A stretch of 64,000 nucleotides of DNA, taken from NCBI GenBank assembly GCA_964651475.1, contig CAZYXV010000008.1, forward strand, positions 1 to 64,000. Reading direction: 5' to 3'. This DNA comes from JBGSMF01 sp964651475 (GTDB lineage Bacteria > Chloroflexota > Anaerolineae > Fen-1058). A model generated the notes under the pieces. That model was given only the letters and a program-made list of their open reading frames with translations, did not search any database and had not been told where the DNA came from. Shown in pieces: positions 1 through 8,999 of this stretch; the first letter of the stretch is position 1; every line of letters starts with the position of its first letter. Position numbers and translations under genes: made by a program.

Positions 1-61
1 GGTATCTGCCCTGCCCTTGGCAGACCCGGTAGGAGCTTAAGTTGTGACGAATGGCGTAAAA

Positions 62-1018
62 TCAAAAAGCGGCTTCTTTCCGGCTCGCCAGCGCGTCGTG
101 GATGCGGCGAGTGTGACGCGGCAGCAGCGGGGGCAGAGCGTCGGGCGCAAAGAAGCGTACCTCTAGCGACTCGTCGCCGTCGGCCTGCAACTGACCGCCG
201 GCGACGCTACATTCAAAAAGCGCGCTGACGACGTTGACCTGATCGCCGTTTGGATACGCAAAGCGAAACTCGCTGCCGGAATACACGCCAACCAGGCGTT
301 TCGGCTCGACCTCCAGCCCGGTTTCTTCGTGCACTTCGTTGACGGCGGTTCGATCAATTCGTTCGCCCAATTCCAACGCCCCTGCGGGCAGCCCCCAATC
401 GCCGGTGTCGCTCCGGCGTTGCAACAGCACTCGGCCCTCCCCATCTCGCACCACGGCCGCCGCGCCCGGCATGATATAGGCAGCGTGACCAATGTGCTGC
501 CTGATCTGCCGAAAGAACGGCTCGCTATCCCGGCTTTGGCCTGGGTTGCCGTGTGCAAAACACGCCTCCCTTTGACCAGAGGCAAGATCGGCGGCCATGG
601 CCCTGTACCAGGGTGCGGTAGGCGGTATATCACCCAAATCGAACCAGGCCACCTCGAGCGTCTCATTGTTGTCAATCTGCTGCCCGGAGCGGCCATTGGC
701 TGGCCGACATTCAAAACACACCGTCACCTGCTGAACCTGATCGCCGTTAGGATAGGTCACGTCAAAGTCGGGCGAAGAATAGACGCCCATCAATCGTATC
801 GGCACCACGTCCAGCCCCGTTTCTTCACGCGCTTCGCGCGCCGCGCATTGGGGCAGCGATTCGTCCAATTCGAGCACGCCGCCTGGCAAACCCCACCATC
901 CAAAGTCGGCGCGGCGCTGCCAGAGCAAGCGGCCCGCCTTGCAAACGCACACGCTGGCAAAGACCAGTGGAATTTTTGTATGCCCCACGTGCTGGCGAAT
1001 CCAGCGGATGTATGACAT
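62..1018 (-). CDS. tandem Nudix hydrolase (two Nudix domains)
   Basis: A 318-residue protein made of two Nudix domains in a row. Nudix proteins hydrolyse nucleoside diphosphates linked to another group; the substrate here cannot be told. The first Nudix box runs from G47 to L69 and is complete, with R61, E62, E65 and E66. The second runs from G213 to L235 and keeps its glutamates but has N227 where the signature arginine should be. Each half starts with a similar IRQH-(V/I)-GH segment (residues 7 and 172), so the protein looks like an internal duplication. The start at 1018 was chosen because its ATG shares one base with the stop of the upstream cupin gene (TGATG), suggesting translational coupling; a longer reading frame upstream overlaps that gene. 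The Nudix gene at 21.1 kb is similar to each half. Confidence 0.88.
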   Translation of the reverse strand: MSYIRWIRQHVGHTKIPLVFASVCVCKAGRLLWQRRADFGWWGLPGGVLELDESLPQCAAREAREETGLDVVPIRLMGVYSSPDFDVTYPNGDQVQQVTVCFECRPANGRSGQQIDNNETLEVAWFDLGDIPPTAPWYRAMAADLASGQREACFAHGNPGQSRDSEPFFRQIRQHIGHAAYIMPGAAAVVRDGEGRVLLQRRSDTGDWGLPAGALELGERIDRTAVNEVHEETGLEVEPKRLVGVYSGSEFRFAYPNGDQVNVVSALFECSVAGGQLQADGDESLEVRFFAPDALPPLLPRHTRRIHDALASRKEAAF

Positions 1019-1338
1019 CAGCGATAATCTTCTCTGGGAGGGCTGAACGTGTCTACCATCACCGAAGGTTCCAGTGTGAGGGCGCTGTGCGGCACATTGG
1101 ATGGAATATGGTAGCAATCGCCTGCCGCCAACTCAAAACTCTCGCCGCCAATCGTCATGCGCGCCCGCCCAGAAACAACATATCCCACCTGCTCGTGCGG
1201 GTGGGTATGATGCGGCACCTGGGTATTGGCGTCAAATGTAAATTCGACGAGCATCATGGATGCGCCATCCGCCAGCGTGCGGCGAACGAGGCCGGGCAAC
1301 ATTTCGACCGGCGTAGCGTCTGCGTTTCGATAGATCAT
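1018..1338 (-). CDS. small cupin-domain protein
   Basis: A 106-residue single-domain cupin. It shows both cupin motifs: a histidine-rich first motif (PHHTHPHEQ, about residues 43-51) and a second motif with GDCYHIPSNVPH. The spaced histidines and glutamate are the usual metal ligands, so it probably binds a metal, but no substrate can be assigned. The start at 1338 is preferred because AGGAG lies seven bases upstream; an in-frame ATG at 1344 lies too close to that site. It is between the Fur-family gene and the tandem Nudix gene and overlaps the latter by one base, so the three probably form one operon. Confidence 0.85.
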   Translation of the reverse strand: MIYRNADATPVEMLPGLVRRTLADGASMMLVEFTFDANTQVPHHTHPHEQVGYVVSGRARMTIGGESFELAAGDCYHIPSNVPHSALTLEPSVMVDTFSPPREDYR

Positions 1339-1422
1339 TATCATTCTCCTGGCAAGATTTTGGGCGCGCTGATCAGCGCGCGGGCCTGCCTCACCATGAA
1401 TGCTCCAAAGCGCCGTTTCCCA

Positions 1423-1875
1423 TCATGGGCGAGTCTTGGCCAGCGGAGCTTCTTTGTCTTGACATTCGGCGCAATAACCGCTGAGGAGCAAATGAACTTG
1501 CCTGACCGATACCCCTTGACGCTTGCCAAAAGCGCGCGCCGCTTGCATCACTTGCGGCGCATCGAACTCGATCACCCGCCCACACCTGACGCAGGTAAAG
1601 TGATAATGGGGAGAGTCTTTCACGGCTTCGTAGTGGGCATGGTTATCCCCTAACAAGTGCTCTTCAATTAGCCCCATGTCTCTTAACGCCGCCAGGGTCC
1701 GATAGATGGTGGCCAAACTGATGTTGGGATCGCGCGCCTTGGCCTGGCTGTAAAGCGTTTCTGCGTCCAAATGTTCCTGGCTTCCTTCCAGCACCTCCAT
1801 CACCAGCCGCCGCTGCCGGGTCAATCTTCGCCCACTGACGTGGAGCGCCTTGCTCAAATTATCATGTGGGGACAT
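1423..1875 (-). CDS. Fur-family metal-responsive transcriptional regulator
   Basis: A 150-residue protein with the Fur-family layout: an N-terminal winged helix (recognition helix around ISLATIYRTLAALRDMGLI) and a C-terminal dimerisation domain with a histidine-rich metal site (HYHFTCVRCG) and two CxxC pairs (CVRC and CAEC) that bind a structural zinc in family members. Such proteins repress or activate genes in response to Fe, Zn, Mn or peroxide; which one cannot be decided from sequence alone. The ATG at 1875 has AGGAG just upstream, so a TTG 18 bases further up was not used. A Fur-like operator at 15.33 kb is a candidate target, and two ferritin-like genes lie within 12 kb. Confidence 0.9.
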   Translation of the reverse strand: MSPHDNLSKALHVSGRRLTRQRRLVMEVLEGSQEHLDAETLYSQAKARDPNISLATIYRTLAALRDMGLIEEHLLGDNHAHYEAVKDSPHYHFTCVRCGRVIEFDAPQVMQAARAFGKRQGVSVRQVHLLLSGYCAECQDKEAPLAKTRP

Positions 1876-1911
1876 CGTGCTCCTAATTGACAATACTTCT
1901 TATACCCCGGC

Positions 1912-4900
1912 TCACTCTTTGATGATGGTGGGCAAATAGATTGCGTAGGGTGGAGGAAGCGGTGCTTGCACGGTTAGTGTAACGGGTATTTCTATCAGGC
2001 CCTCAATTGGATCGTCGCTGGTGATATGCAGCATCGTGGTGTAAACATCTGGCGTAAGGCTGGCGGCGCTAAAAGTAACCACCAGAGTGAGCGTGCCTGA
2101 CGATGCGATGCTTCCCTCATTTGGCAGTTCAGCCAGCCAGTTCACATTCGGGACCTCTGCCAGCGCCCAGTTCAGAGTCTGGTTGCCTGTGTTGTCAAGC
2201 GTCATAGTTTGCGTGGCGATGTGACTGCCTTGTGGCAAGGTTGCCGTCAACGCGTTGGGCGCTACGGCAATTTCGGGCCGCAGGCGGTTAAATTCAAGCA
2301 CGCGATTGGCTGGCTGGGGATCAATCTCTTCGACGTGGAGTGTTGCTGTGATCGCGCTCATTTCCCAGTTCCCCTCCACGACCCTGAATATTTGGGTGAG
2401 AAGATGCCATGTATTAGGCGCTGCGTTGGTAGCAGTCCACACCAGGGTTCGTCCAACCTGTGACGTGCCGCCTGTGGAGCTGGCCCAATCCGTCGGGTTG
2501 AGCGAGTCCATCCAGCTATCTGCCAGCGTGAAGGTTACGTTGCGAGTGTGCGCGACTCGAGCTCGATTGATGACTACAACAAGGTCATTGGGTAAAATCA
2601 GAGCTGGAAATGCATTGACAAGCGAACTATTGATATAGACTTCTTGTGTCCAGGCAAATTCCGGCAGGACATTGAGCGTGGTCCCGTCGCTTTGCAGTAT
2701 GCCGTGAGTGTTCAGTGTGGCAAGATTGGTCACAGAACTGCCCGGTTCAGCCGTGACGGTGACATCAAAGGTAATGGTAATGGCCGAAGGAAAAGCTGGT
2801 TGAGCTGTCCAGTAAATGGCCGCGGTGGCGTCGCTATACCACGCTGTGCCGTAGGTGGCGTCTAGCCCGCCAGCGAATGTGACCCCTGGCGGCAAGGCAT
2901 CGGTCACGACCAGCGCGCCGCTGATTGAAGGGGGAACCTGGAGAGTGATGGCGTAAGGAATCGCCTCGCCGCGGCGCGCCTTTGATGGGCCGTCTTTGGC
3001 GATGCTGGCTATGTGCACGAATGTGAGCGGAATTTGCATGGGGGTGGGGTTGCCATCTGTAATCAGTGTTTCGGTGATGATGTCAACACCTTCGCTGCCC
3101 GTGTTGATTTGGAAGGTCTTGGTCAGAGTGTGCCAAGTACGTGTCGGGACGTTTGTCGCGGTCCAGTTGAGCCAGTTAGTGCTGCTGCTCACCTGGCCTG
3201 CGGTGAGGGTGACGGGCGGGGTCAACGTCAGCGAGTCGCTCCATTCTTCGAGCAGGGTAAAGCTGACCGCTCCAGTAAAAGTAATGTTGACCCGATCCAC
3301 AATGTGCACCCGATCCGCCGGACGGACAGGGATTGGAGCGGCAAGATCGGCAATTGGCGCGCCGTTGACGTAAACAAGTTTTTCCCATTGCGTGGTGGGG
3401 ATGGCGGGCGCGCTTTCGGCCGTGCTCAATGTATAACTGCGGGCCGTGCACGATGAGGGGTTGACGGCTGTTTGCGATTGATTGGTGACAACCGCCGCCA
3501 CGCTGGAGCAGCCACTTGGATCAAAGTTGAGCAGCGTGCTTGAACTGCCGGCGCCAACAACTGCCGGCAGAGGATAAACATTCAGCGCCGAGCCGGTATC
3601 GCAGGCCACGCTGCCGCGCAACTGGCCGCCGCTCGATGTGTTTTGCAAAGTCACATCGTAGGGGCCGCCGCTGGCGGGCAAGCTGATCCAGTTGAGAGCA
3701 TAGTTATCAGCCACGCTTCCATTATAGCTGCCGCCCACAGCCGCAATAGCGCCATGGACGGTAGTCGCGCCAGCCGCGCTGACATAGGCGGGGCCTTCTT
3801 CGAGGCAGTAGGGATACACATAACCGCCGCCGCAGGCTCTGTTAAACTTGACGGCGACAGCGTAATAATGATAAGCATCAGCCAGATTCGTGCCCTTGTT
3901 AACCAGGGCGGTATTGATGGCGGTGAACATGTTACTGGTCGAACTTTGGCTGGTCAATTCCCAAAAGTCTTGCATAATTTGCTCGCCGCCGCCCGGATCG
4001 CTGGTGCCGTAACGCTCGGTCAAGCCGCGGAGGGTAATCCAATAAGAATAAGGCGAGTCGGTATATTCCCCCATGCACATGCTAAAAACGGGCCACAAGT
4101 AGTTGTGGTTGTCGTTGGAATCGTCAAAGACCTCGTCTTCCATCCAGGTCGCGCCGCCCTCTACAAAACTGTCGTCGGGCGAATTTGAGCCGCTGAGCGC
4201 GCCGTAGCCAAATTGGATCGAGTGATTGAATTCGTGAGCGGCGGTGGCATCCAGGGCTTTTTGGGGAGTGCCGGGAAAGCCGGTATAATTGTTGTTGAGC
4301 ACCATGCAAGATGCATAAGCATCTATGTCATTCCAGGTAGTATTGGGATTGTTGCCCACGTAACCGGCGTGTGTTCCGCTGCTGCTGACATAGCCATACA
4401 GGCCGCCGCCCAGATTGTCAATGCGCACGTGGTAACGGTTGCCGGGCGGAGGATTGCTGGTGAGCACAGGCGGGGCGGCCCAGCCAAAGCTGGTGATTTC
4501 GGTATTCCAGGTTGTTTCCAGTGAATCGGTATAGTTACTGATTGTCAGTCCACCGCCAATGGTATTGTATTCCACGTGAAAGTGAGTGGTGTTGGTGATG
4601 TTGGACATGGCGCCGCTGGAACTGCTGCAAGAACCTGTCAGCAGCGCTTCGATGGCGGCGCGCGTTTCACCGGGCGGCATGGTTTTCACAGCTTCCTGGA
4701 GGCGAAGCAATGGCAAGGTGCCCTCCCAGGCCACGTCGCTGCGATACTCGACGGGCAGCTTTTCATAATCGTCCAGGGCATAAGCCAGGTAAAGATAAGC
4801 TGTGTTTTGGTCTAATTTGCCTTGGGCTTGCGCCGCTTGAATTAATTGCGGCGTCGCCAGGCTGGCCGGCACGGCGCCGTTCAAAGCAGCCTCTTCCGGC

Positions 4901-5040
4901 GGTTCCGATACTTTTTGATGGATGGCCTCTGTTAACTGATTGGGAAAAATCGAGTTGCGAGAGCTTGCCGAGACTGGCGTGGATAACGTTGCTATAACCA
5001 GGATCAAAGCTATTAACACACTTGGGATTTTATTCTTCAC
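1912..5040 (-). CDS. large secreted putative zinc metalloprotease with DUF11-type repeats
   Basis: A 1042-residue exported protein. It opens with a Sec signal peptide (hydrophobic stretch at residues 6-24, then VSASS). The N-terminal half carries an HExxH motif, H269-E270-F-N-H273, in the context AAHEFNHSIQFGYG, typical of zinc peptidases that attack extracellular proteins. After about residue 560 come beta-sandwich segments, one of them a DUF11-like domain at about 680-785, and a last domain with the DNTGNQTLNW pattern at about 950. The final residues, YLPTIIKE, resemble the C-terminal tail found on many secreted Chloroflexota proteins. Function is inferred from the motif only; the third zinc ligand was not identified. 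It stands alone between the Fur gene and trmO, with its own signal for export. Confidence 0.8.
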   Translation of the reverse strand: MKNKIPSVLIALILVIATLSTPVSASSRNSIFPNQLTEAIHQKVSEPPEEAALNGAVPASLATPQLIQAAQAQGKLDQNTAYLYLAYALDDYEKLPVEYRSDVAWEGTLPLLRLQEAVKTMPPGETRAAIEALLTGSCSSSSGAMSNITNTTHFHVEYNTIGGGLTISNYTDSLETTWNTEITSFGWAAPPVLTSNPPPGNRYHVRIDNLGGGLYGYVSSSGTHAGYVGNNPNTTWNDIDAYASCMVLNNNYTGFPGTPQKALDATAAHEFNHSIQFGYGALSGSNSPDDSFVEGGATWMEDEVFDDSNDNHNYLWPVFSMCMGEYTDSPYSYWITLRGLTERYGTSDPGGGEQIMQDFWELTSQSSTSNMFTAINTALVNKGTNLADAYHYYAVAVKFNRACGGGYVYPYCLEEGPAYVSAAGATTVHGAIAAVGGSYNGSVADNYALNWISLPASGGPYDVTLQNTSSGGQLRGSVACDTGSALNVYPLPAVVGAGSSSTLLNFDPSGCSSVAAVVTNQSQTAVNPSSCTARSYTLSTAESAPAIPTTQWEKLVYVNGAPIADLAAPIPVRPADRVHIVDRVNITFTGAVSFTLLEEWSDSLTLTPPVTLTAGQVSSSTNWLNWTATNVPTRTWHTLTKTFQINTGSEGVDIITETLITDGNPTPMQIPLTFVHIASIAKDGPSKARRGEAIPYAITLQVPPSISGALVVTDALPPGVTFAGGLDATYGTAWYSDATAAIYWTAQPAFPSAITITFDVTVTAEPGSSVTNLATLNTHGILQSDGTTLNVLPEFAWTQEVYINSSLVNAFPALILPNDLVVVINRARVAHTRNVTFTLADSWMDSLNPTDWASSTGGTSQVGRTLVWTATNAAPNTWHLLTQIFRVVEGNWEMSAITATLHVEEIDPQPANRVLEFNRLRPEIAVAPNALTATLPQGSHIATQTMTLDNTGNQTLNWALAEVPNVNWLAELPNEGSIASSGTLTLVVTFSAASLTPDVYTTMLHITSDDPIEGLIEIPVTLTVQAPLPPPYAIYLPTIIKE

Positions 5041-5105
5041 AATTTACCTCAACGATATTACGGATGGGAATGCTCATTGTACCGTACTCTGCTGTTTTTG
5101 CCCAT

Positions 5106-5558
5106 CTAGGCTTTGCTGCGCGTCTCATACCAGCCGGCGCGCACGCCTGTCCTCACATCAAAATCTGGCACGTATGGCTTGATGTCTAGCAGTGGCGTGC
5201 CATCCAACACATCCACGCCTTCAATCTCCAAAACGGCAGCGTGCCGCGTCAGCAGACGCACAACCGATAGTCCAAGTGGATTCGGTCGGCAAGGGTGGCG
5301 CGTGGCAAATAGCCCGTGGAGCGTGTCATCGAGAAACGGCTTGACACGCAGCGCATAGCCCGACGACTGGTGGAACGCATACAGCAAAATGAGGTGCGAA
5401 AAACCCTCTATGTCTTGCAATCCTTCGGCAAACTCGGGATATATCTCAACCCGGCCCACGGCTTGCGAGCGCACGGGTTGGATGGGTGTGTTTTTCTTGT
5501 CTGTAAATGGCGAATGGATCACCCCAATGGGGCGTATGATGAATTCTTGGGCGGACAT
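5106..5558 (-). CDS. trmO: tRNA (N6-threonylcarbamoyladenosine-N6)-methyltransferase TrmO
   Basis: A 150-residue TsaA/TrmO-family protein. The family methylates the N6 position of t6A37 in threonine tRNAs using S-adenosylmethionine. Recognisable marks are the N-terminal RPIGVIHSPF, the segment FSHLILLYAFH, and the signature RPNPLGLSVVRL, followed by DGTPLLDIKPYVP near the C-terminus. Length fits the single-domain form. Two starts are possible: an ATG at 5567 that overlaps the stop of the upstream gene, and an ATG at 5558 preceded by AAGGA at a better distance, which I chose. It is probably co-transcribed with the small membrane protein before it. Confidence 0.9.
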   Translation of the reverse strand: MSAQEFIIRPIGVIHSPFTDKKNTPIQPVRSQAVGRVEIYPEFAEGLQDIEGFSHLILLYAFHQSSGYALRVKPFLDDTLHGLFATRHPCRPNPLGLSVVRLLTRHAAVLEIEGVDVLDGTPLLDIKPYVPDFDVRTGVRAGWYETRSKA

Positions 5559-5563
5559 GGCGC

Positions 5564-5818
5564 TCATTCCTTTTCTGTTGTGCTGAAATCTGGCAGGTCA
5601 CTGGGGGCGTTTGGGGTATTCTTGGCCGAACGGCTGCCCAGCGCGCGGGCGGCAATGAATGCCAGCACCAACGGCCAGAGGTGAAGCGCCAGCGGGCTGC
5701 CACATCCTGGGCATGGCACGGCGCTTGCGGCCAATAGTCCCATCAGCGCGGGCCACCAGCTGCGCGATGGCTTTGCTTTCTGGTCTGTAAGCTTGTTGCT
5801 GTGGTGGGCGTCGTTCAT
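5564..5818 (-). CDS. small membrane protein with CPGCG motif
   Basis: An 84-residue protein not recognised as a known family. It has a charged N-terminus, one or two hydrophobic segments (about residues 22-36 and 43-60) separated by CPGCGSPL, and a polar tail. The two cysteines in CPGC could bind a metal or form a disulfide at the membrane surface. Its stop lies within the start region of trmO, which argues that it is translated. There is a weak AGGA upstream of the ATG. Confidence 0.6.
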   Translation of the reverse strand: MNDAHHSNKLTDQKAKPSRSWWPALMGLLAASAVPCPGCGSPLALHLWPLVLAFIAARALGSRSAKNTPNAPSDLPDFSTTEKE

Positions 5819-5829
5819 TGTTGCGCTGT

Positions 5830-5904
5830 CCTAGGAGCTTGTCGGAGAGACGCTCCACGCGCCGTCCCCGGCGCGTGCAGGCCGCCGAGGACGGCGGCCT
5901 GCTA
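5830..5904. repeat. palindromic intergenic repeat, copy 1
   Basis: A GC-rich element starting TAGGAGCTTGTCGGAGAG and ending at the stop codon of the DUF364 gene. It contains two perfect hairpins: a 7-bp stem at ACGCGCC/GGCGCGT and a 10-bp stem with AGGA loop at 5878-5901. Its left part resembles the element at 17990-18083 (shared TGTCGGAGA and CGCTCC). It may act as a transcript end, but lacks a T-run. Confidence 0.7.
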
Positions 5905-6666
5905 GATTGATGTGTGTCCACCATCTTTCTGCAGGGTCAACAAGCCCACGCCTTGCACTTGCTGGAAAGTTGCGCCCTGGCCGACGGTGCCCAACACGGC
6001 GGCCGGGTCAAGCACCCGCGCGCCGGAAATGATTGTGGCGCCATGCTCAAACAGCACCGGCGAAAGCGGCGTGCTGGGGCCGAGTATCATCACCAGCGCA
6101 TCAGGGCGGCACAATCTCAACAACCCATCCAGTGTGTGATTGATGAGCGCCGTGCCGGTGATAGCAGCAATATCCGCCTGGGGAAACAAATCGGCGGCAG
6201 ACTGGGCAGGATGCTCGCCTTCGACGGGGTGCTGCTCGATGACCCACAACTGTCCCACTTGCTCGCGCAGTTTGGGGATAAAGGGGAAATGCCCCACCAG
6301 CGCCACCTTTTTGCCGCGTCCGCGCTCGGCCAACACCTCGCCAGCGTTGATTTCTACCGCGTTGCGCTCATCCACGTCCAACAGCGAGTTAATGGCCGCT
6401 ACGCCGATACTGGCCTCAAGCAGGTTATCGGAGCGGGCGTATTCGGCCAATTCGCGCGCGCTTTTCAGGTGCAAGCGCCCCACGTCTCGGACTTGTTCAT
6501 GACCGTGAGGTTTTTCGCCCGTGAGTGTGGACGCCAGGCCGCAGCATAGCCCCCCTGCCGGAGATGCTTCGCAGCACACCAGGGTCCAATGCACGCCAAC
6601 CAGCACCGTGCGAACCGGTACATCATCTTGGGGCAAGCTTGCCAACAAATCATCCAAAAGGTTCAT
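5902..6666 (-). CDS. DUF364/DUF4213 family protein, putative heavy-metal chelation
   Basis: A 254-residue protein that fits the DUF4213-DUF364 pair: an enolase-like N-terminal part (to about residue 90, with CCEASPAGGLCCGLAS) and a Rossmann-like C-terminal part (KKVALVGHFPFIPKLRE near residue 118; GPSTPLSPVLFEHGA near residue 195). The family is annotated as putative heavy-metal chelation from structural work, without a proven reaction. The four cysteines near residues 31-42 are notable. GGGAG stands seven bases before the ATG. It lies 13 bases after the ferritin/VIT1 exporter gene, which supports a role in metal handling. Confidence 0.82.
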   Translation of the reverse strand: MNLLDDLLASLPQDDVPVRTVLVGVHWTLVCCEASPAGGLCCGLASTLTGEKPHGHEQVRDVGRLHLKSARELAEYARSDNLLEASIGVAAINSLLDVDERNAVEINAGEVLAERGRGKKVALVGHFPFIPKLREQVGQLWVIEQHPVEGEHPAQSAADLFPQADIAAITGTALINHTLDGLLRLCRPDALVMILGPSTPLSPVLFEHGATIISGARVLDPAAVLGTVGQGATFQQVQGVGLLTLQKDGGHTSI

Positions 6667-6679
6667 TGTGCTACTCCCT

Positions 6680-7552
6680 CTAGACTTCTACTCCCAGAAT
6701 GGTTCGAACTCCGTAACCGATCAGGAAACTCAAGCCGGCCACCCCCAGACTCACGCCGGCCATTTCCAGAAAGCGTTTCTTGAATGGCTCGTCTTTGACC
6801 ACTGAAATATAATAATTGAATAGCGCGATAATCAGCACTGCTGCGGCTAATGCCCAGCCCAGGCAAACGTAAAAATTGTCCAAAAACAGATAAGGCCAGA
6901 TCAGGATTAAAACCGTCACCACGTAGGCCACACCTGTGTAGATGGAGGCCTTGAGCGGTTCCTTGGCGGTTTCTTCGGACTTGGTGGAAAGATATTCCGA
7001 CGCGCCCATGGACAGCGCCGCCGCCAGGCCGGTGATAGTCCCGCTTAGCGCAATCAGCCGGGTATCTTGAAGCGCCAGCGTCAAGCCGGCCAACGCTCCC
7101 GTTAATTCCACCAGTGCGTCATTCAGTCCCAAAACGATCGAGCCAACATAGCGCAGCCGTTCCTCGTCCAATAGTCCAATCAAGGCCAGTTCGTGCTTGT
7201 CTTCATCCTCAAGAATGGCTTGGATTGGCTCTAGTTGCTGGCTCAGGCGTTCATAGCTGTTCTGGGCGGCCTCTTCGCCTCTCTCCATCAACTTGACCCC
7301 GAACGTCAGCCCCAGGACCCGGCTAATCCAATAGTAGCCCCACACCTTTAGCCGGTTTGGCTTGATGTCCTTTTGCGTGTACTTGAGCAGCACCTTATAG
7401 TGCCGCAGCTCGTCTTGGGCGATTTGGTCCAGAATTCGCCGATTTTCCGAGGAACTAGTCGCGCTTGCCAGCCGGTTATAGATGTGGTACTCGGTAATCT
7501 CGTCTCGTTGAAAAACAATCAATTGTTGTCGTAGTTGTTCATCAAGTTCCAT
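6680..7552 (-). CDS. ferritin-like domain fused to VIT1/CCC1-type iron/manganese transporter
   Basis: A 290-residue fusion. Residues 1-140 form a rubrerythrin-like four-helix bundle with metal-ligand glutamates and histidines (EITEYHIYNRL, DELRHYKVLL, EDEDKHELALI). Residues 145-290 are a VIT1/CCC1-type transporter with about five membrane helices, including SIVLGLNDALVELTGALAGL and SMGASEYLS, the latter pattern lining the metal path in the family. Fusions of this type (MbfA-like) export iron or manganese from the cytoplasm. AAGGA precedes the ATG. Its place beside DUF364 and the Fur-type regulation in the region suggest iron detoxification. Confidence 0.88.
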   Translation of the reverse strand: MELDEQLRQQLIVFQRDEITEYHIYNRLASATSSSENRRILDQIAQDELRHYKVLLKYTQKDIKPNRLKVWGYYWISRVLGLTFGVKLMERGEEAAQNSYERLSQQLEPIQAILEDEDKHELALIGLLDEERLRYVGSIVLGLNDALVELTGALAGLTLALQDTRLIALSGTITGLAAALSMGASEYLSTKSEETAKEPLKASIYTGVAYVVTVLILIWPYLFLDNFYVCLGWALAAAVLIIALFNYYISVVKDEPFKKRFLEMAGVSLGVAGLSFLIGYGVRTILGVEV

Positions 7553-7588
7553 GGTTCAATCCTTTCCAGGTGAGCGCCGCGTACGGGC

Positions 7589-8362
7589 TTATAACTCTAC
7601 CGCCTCCAGCTCATTCGGCGTCAGGATGGTGGTGGCGGGTGCCAGGCGAGTCAGTTCGCGCATAAAAAGCCCCAGGTCGGCGGCGGGCAATTTGCCATAG
7701 GCATTATAGTGATGCGGGATGATGGTGGGCGCGCCGAGCGCCGCCGCATACGCCGCCGAGCGTTGCTCCCCGCCCACTTCCACGCTGACCAGAGCCACAT
7801 CAGGCGCGAACTGCTTGCCAATATCTCCTACATCAACCGGCTCGCCCTCGCCCTGACCTTCGGACACAAAATGCAGCAGGCGGACTTTATCAACAGCCAC
7901 GCCAAAAGAGGTCAATGGCAGGTACAAAATCTCATCCGCCACCTGGCGAAAGGCAAGCAAAAAGTTCATCACCTCCTCCACTTTGAATTCCTGGAACAGC
8001 TCATAAAGCGAGGTTTGCATTGGGGGCGAGCGAAAGGCGTAAAAGAGCACACCTTGTACCTCGACGTGATCGTCCCAGGCAATAGGGAACAAACGGTGCT
8101 GCGCCTCTGGAATTAGCGTTCGCAGCGCGCGGCACAGGTGTGGAATGGCCACAACCAGAGCCGGCGAATTCTCCTGTATCAAGCTGGGCACGTCGCCAAA
8201 GTGGTCCGGATGTCCATGAGAGACGCAAATCATATCCGGGAACGGGTAGGCCGCCTGATTCTGTCGCCGATAGTGTTCGAGATAGGGGTCGAAAAGAATA
8301 CGGGTTTGTTTTGCCGTAACCAATTGAAAACAAGATCGCCCCAGCCACGTTAATTTCATCAT
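7589..8362 (-). CDS. metallo-beta-lactamase-fold hydrolase (UlaG-like)
   Basis: A 257-residue single-domain MBL-fold protein. It begins MKLTWLGRSCFQL, as UlaG-like enzymes do, and carries the metal motif HGHPDHFGD near residue 49 and a late histidine pair (PTIIPHHYNA). These residues bind two metal ions in the family; the substrate is unknown. Two adjacent ATG codons are possible; AGGAGG stands close upstream and overlaps a small hairpin. It is the last gene before a 163-bp gap and precedes the transporter gene by 36 bases. Confidence 0.85.
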   Translation of the reverse strand: MMKLTWLGRSCFQLVTAKQTRILFDPYLEHYRRQNQAAYPFPDMICVSHGHPDHFGDVPSLIQENSPALVVAIPHLCRALRTLIPEAQHRLFPIAWDDHVEVQGVLFYAFRSPPMQTSLYELFQEFKVEEVMNFLLAFRQVADEILYLPLTSFGVAVDKVRLLHFVSEGQGEGEPVDVGDIGKQFAPDVALVSVEVGGEQRSAAYAAALGAPTIIPHHYNAYGKLPAADLGLFMRELTRLAPATTILTPNELEAVEL

Positions 8363-8371
8363 CCTTGCCTC

Positions 8372-8388
8372 CTACACTTTGCGTGTAG
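8372..8388 (-). promoter_or_regulatory. hairpin overlapping the ribosome binding site of the MBL gene
   Basis: On the minus strand CTACAC-GCAAA-GTGTAG forms a perfect 6-bp stem with a 5-base loop. Its downstream arm overlaps the first bases of the AGGAGG ribosome binding site of the gene starting at 8362, so it could limit translation. This is sequence inference only. Confidence 0.35.
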
Positions 8389-8525
8389 ACCCGCGTGCCC
8401 GGTACCGTATTTATATCACTTGATAAACATTGTGTAGATAAAGCCCGCTTCAGAAAAAGGCCCTCGCACATCGGCGACAAAATATTGAGCAGGCCAGATC
8501 CTGTCAGTCCCCATCCAATCTGGGC

Positions 8526-8885
8526 CTAAATTCCAGGTATGAGTTGACTGACTAGAATAGATATTACGATGATTATTGCTACTGCCGTGTAATAATATCT
8601 CCCGATTTGTTCAGTAATCAACACCCCGTTCTCTTCCCTCACACGAAAGTCTAGCCAACTCCTTGTAAACCTTTTTGTATTGATACGATACATCATATGC
8701 AATATCGCAGCTAGCGCGACAAGTGTGACAACGAGCACTATTGCCTTTTGCCAACTATATATATACCCATAAGTTGTTATGAGGGCGATTAAAAAAACTA
8801 GTTTCCCATACTTCCACCATTTTGGTTGTAGCTTGTGGTTCTTGATGTAATTCGCATCGAATGCTGCTTCTTTTAATATGTTCAT
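8526..8885 (-). CDS. hypothetical membrane protein
   Basis: A 119-residue protein of unknown family. It has a soluble N-terminal stretch (MNILKEAAFDANYIKNHK), two neighbouring membrane segments at about residues 29-66 and one at the C-terminus (about 97-117). Its codon use and base composition are clearly more A+T-rich than the neighbours, which hints at acquisition from another source or a lineage-specific gene. The start at 8885 has AAGGAGC a few bases upstream; a longer frame to 8933 lacks such a site. Flanked by intergenic gaps on both sides. Confidence 0.7.
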   Translation of the reverse strand: MNILKEAAFDANYIKNHKLQPKWWKYGKLVFLIALITTYGYIYSWQKAIVLVVTLVALAAILHMMYRINTKRFTRSWLDFRVREENGVLITEQIGRYYYTAVAIIIVISILVSQLIPGI

Positions 8886-8999
8886 GTTTTGCTCCTTTCT
8901 ATATTGCCACCAAATGGCTCTGCGGTGGAACAAGCAAGGGGGGCGATGAGTTTTGCGGCTAATCCAACAGCGACATGGCCCAAGTGCATATAGATCCTC

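Noticed and set aside
1330..1350. A second Fur-like half-site (TGATAATGAT on the minus strand) at the start of the cupin gene
   Set aside because: Only one half matches, and the bases are largely explained by the ATG-ATA-ATG start codons and ribosome binding site.
5830..5904. Palindromic repeat as a classical terminator of the DUF364 gene
   Set aside because: Stable hairpins are present, but there is no T-run on either strand and a related copy occurs elsewhere, so it was called a repeat.
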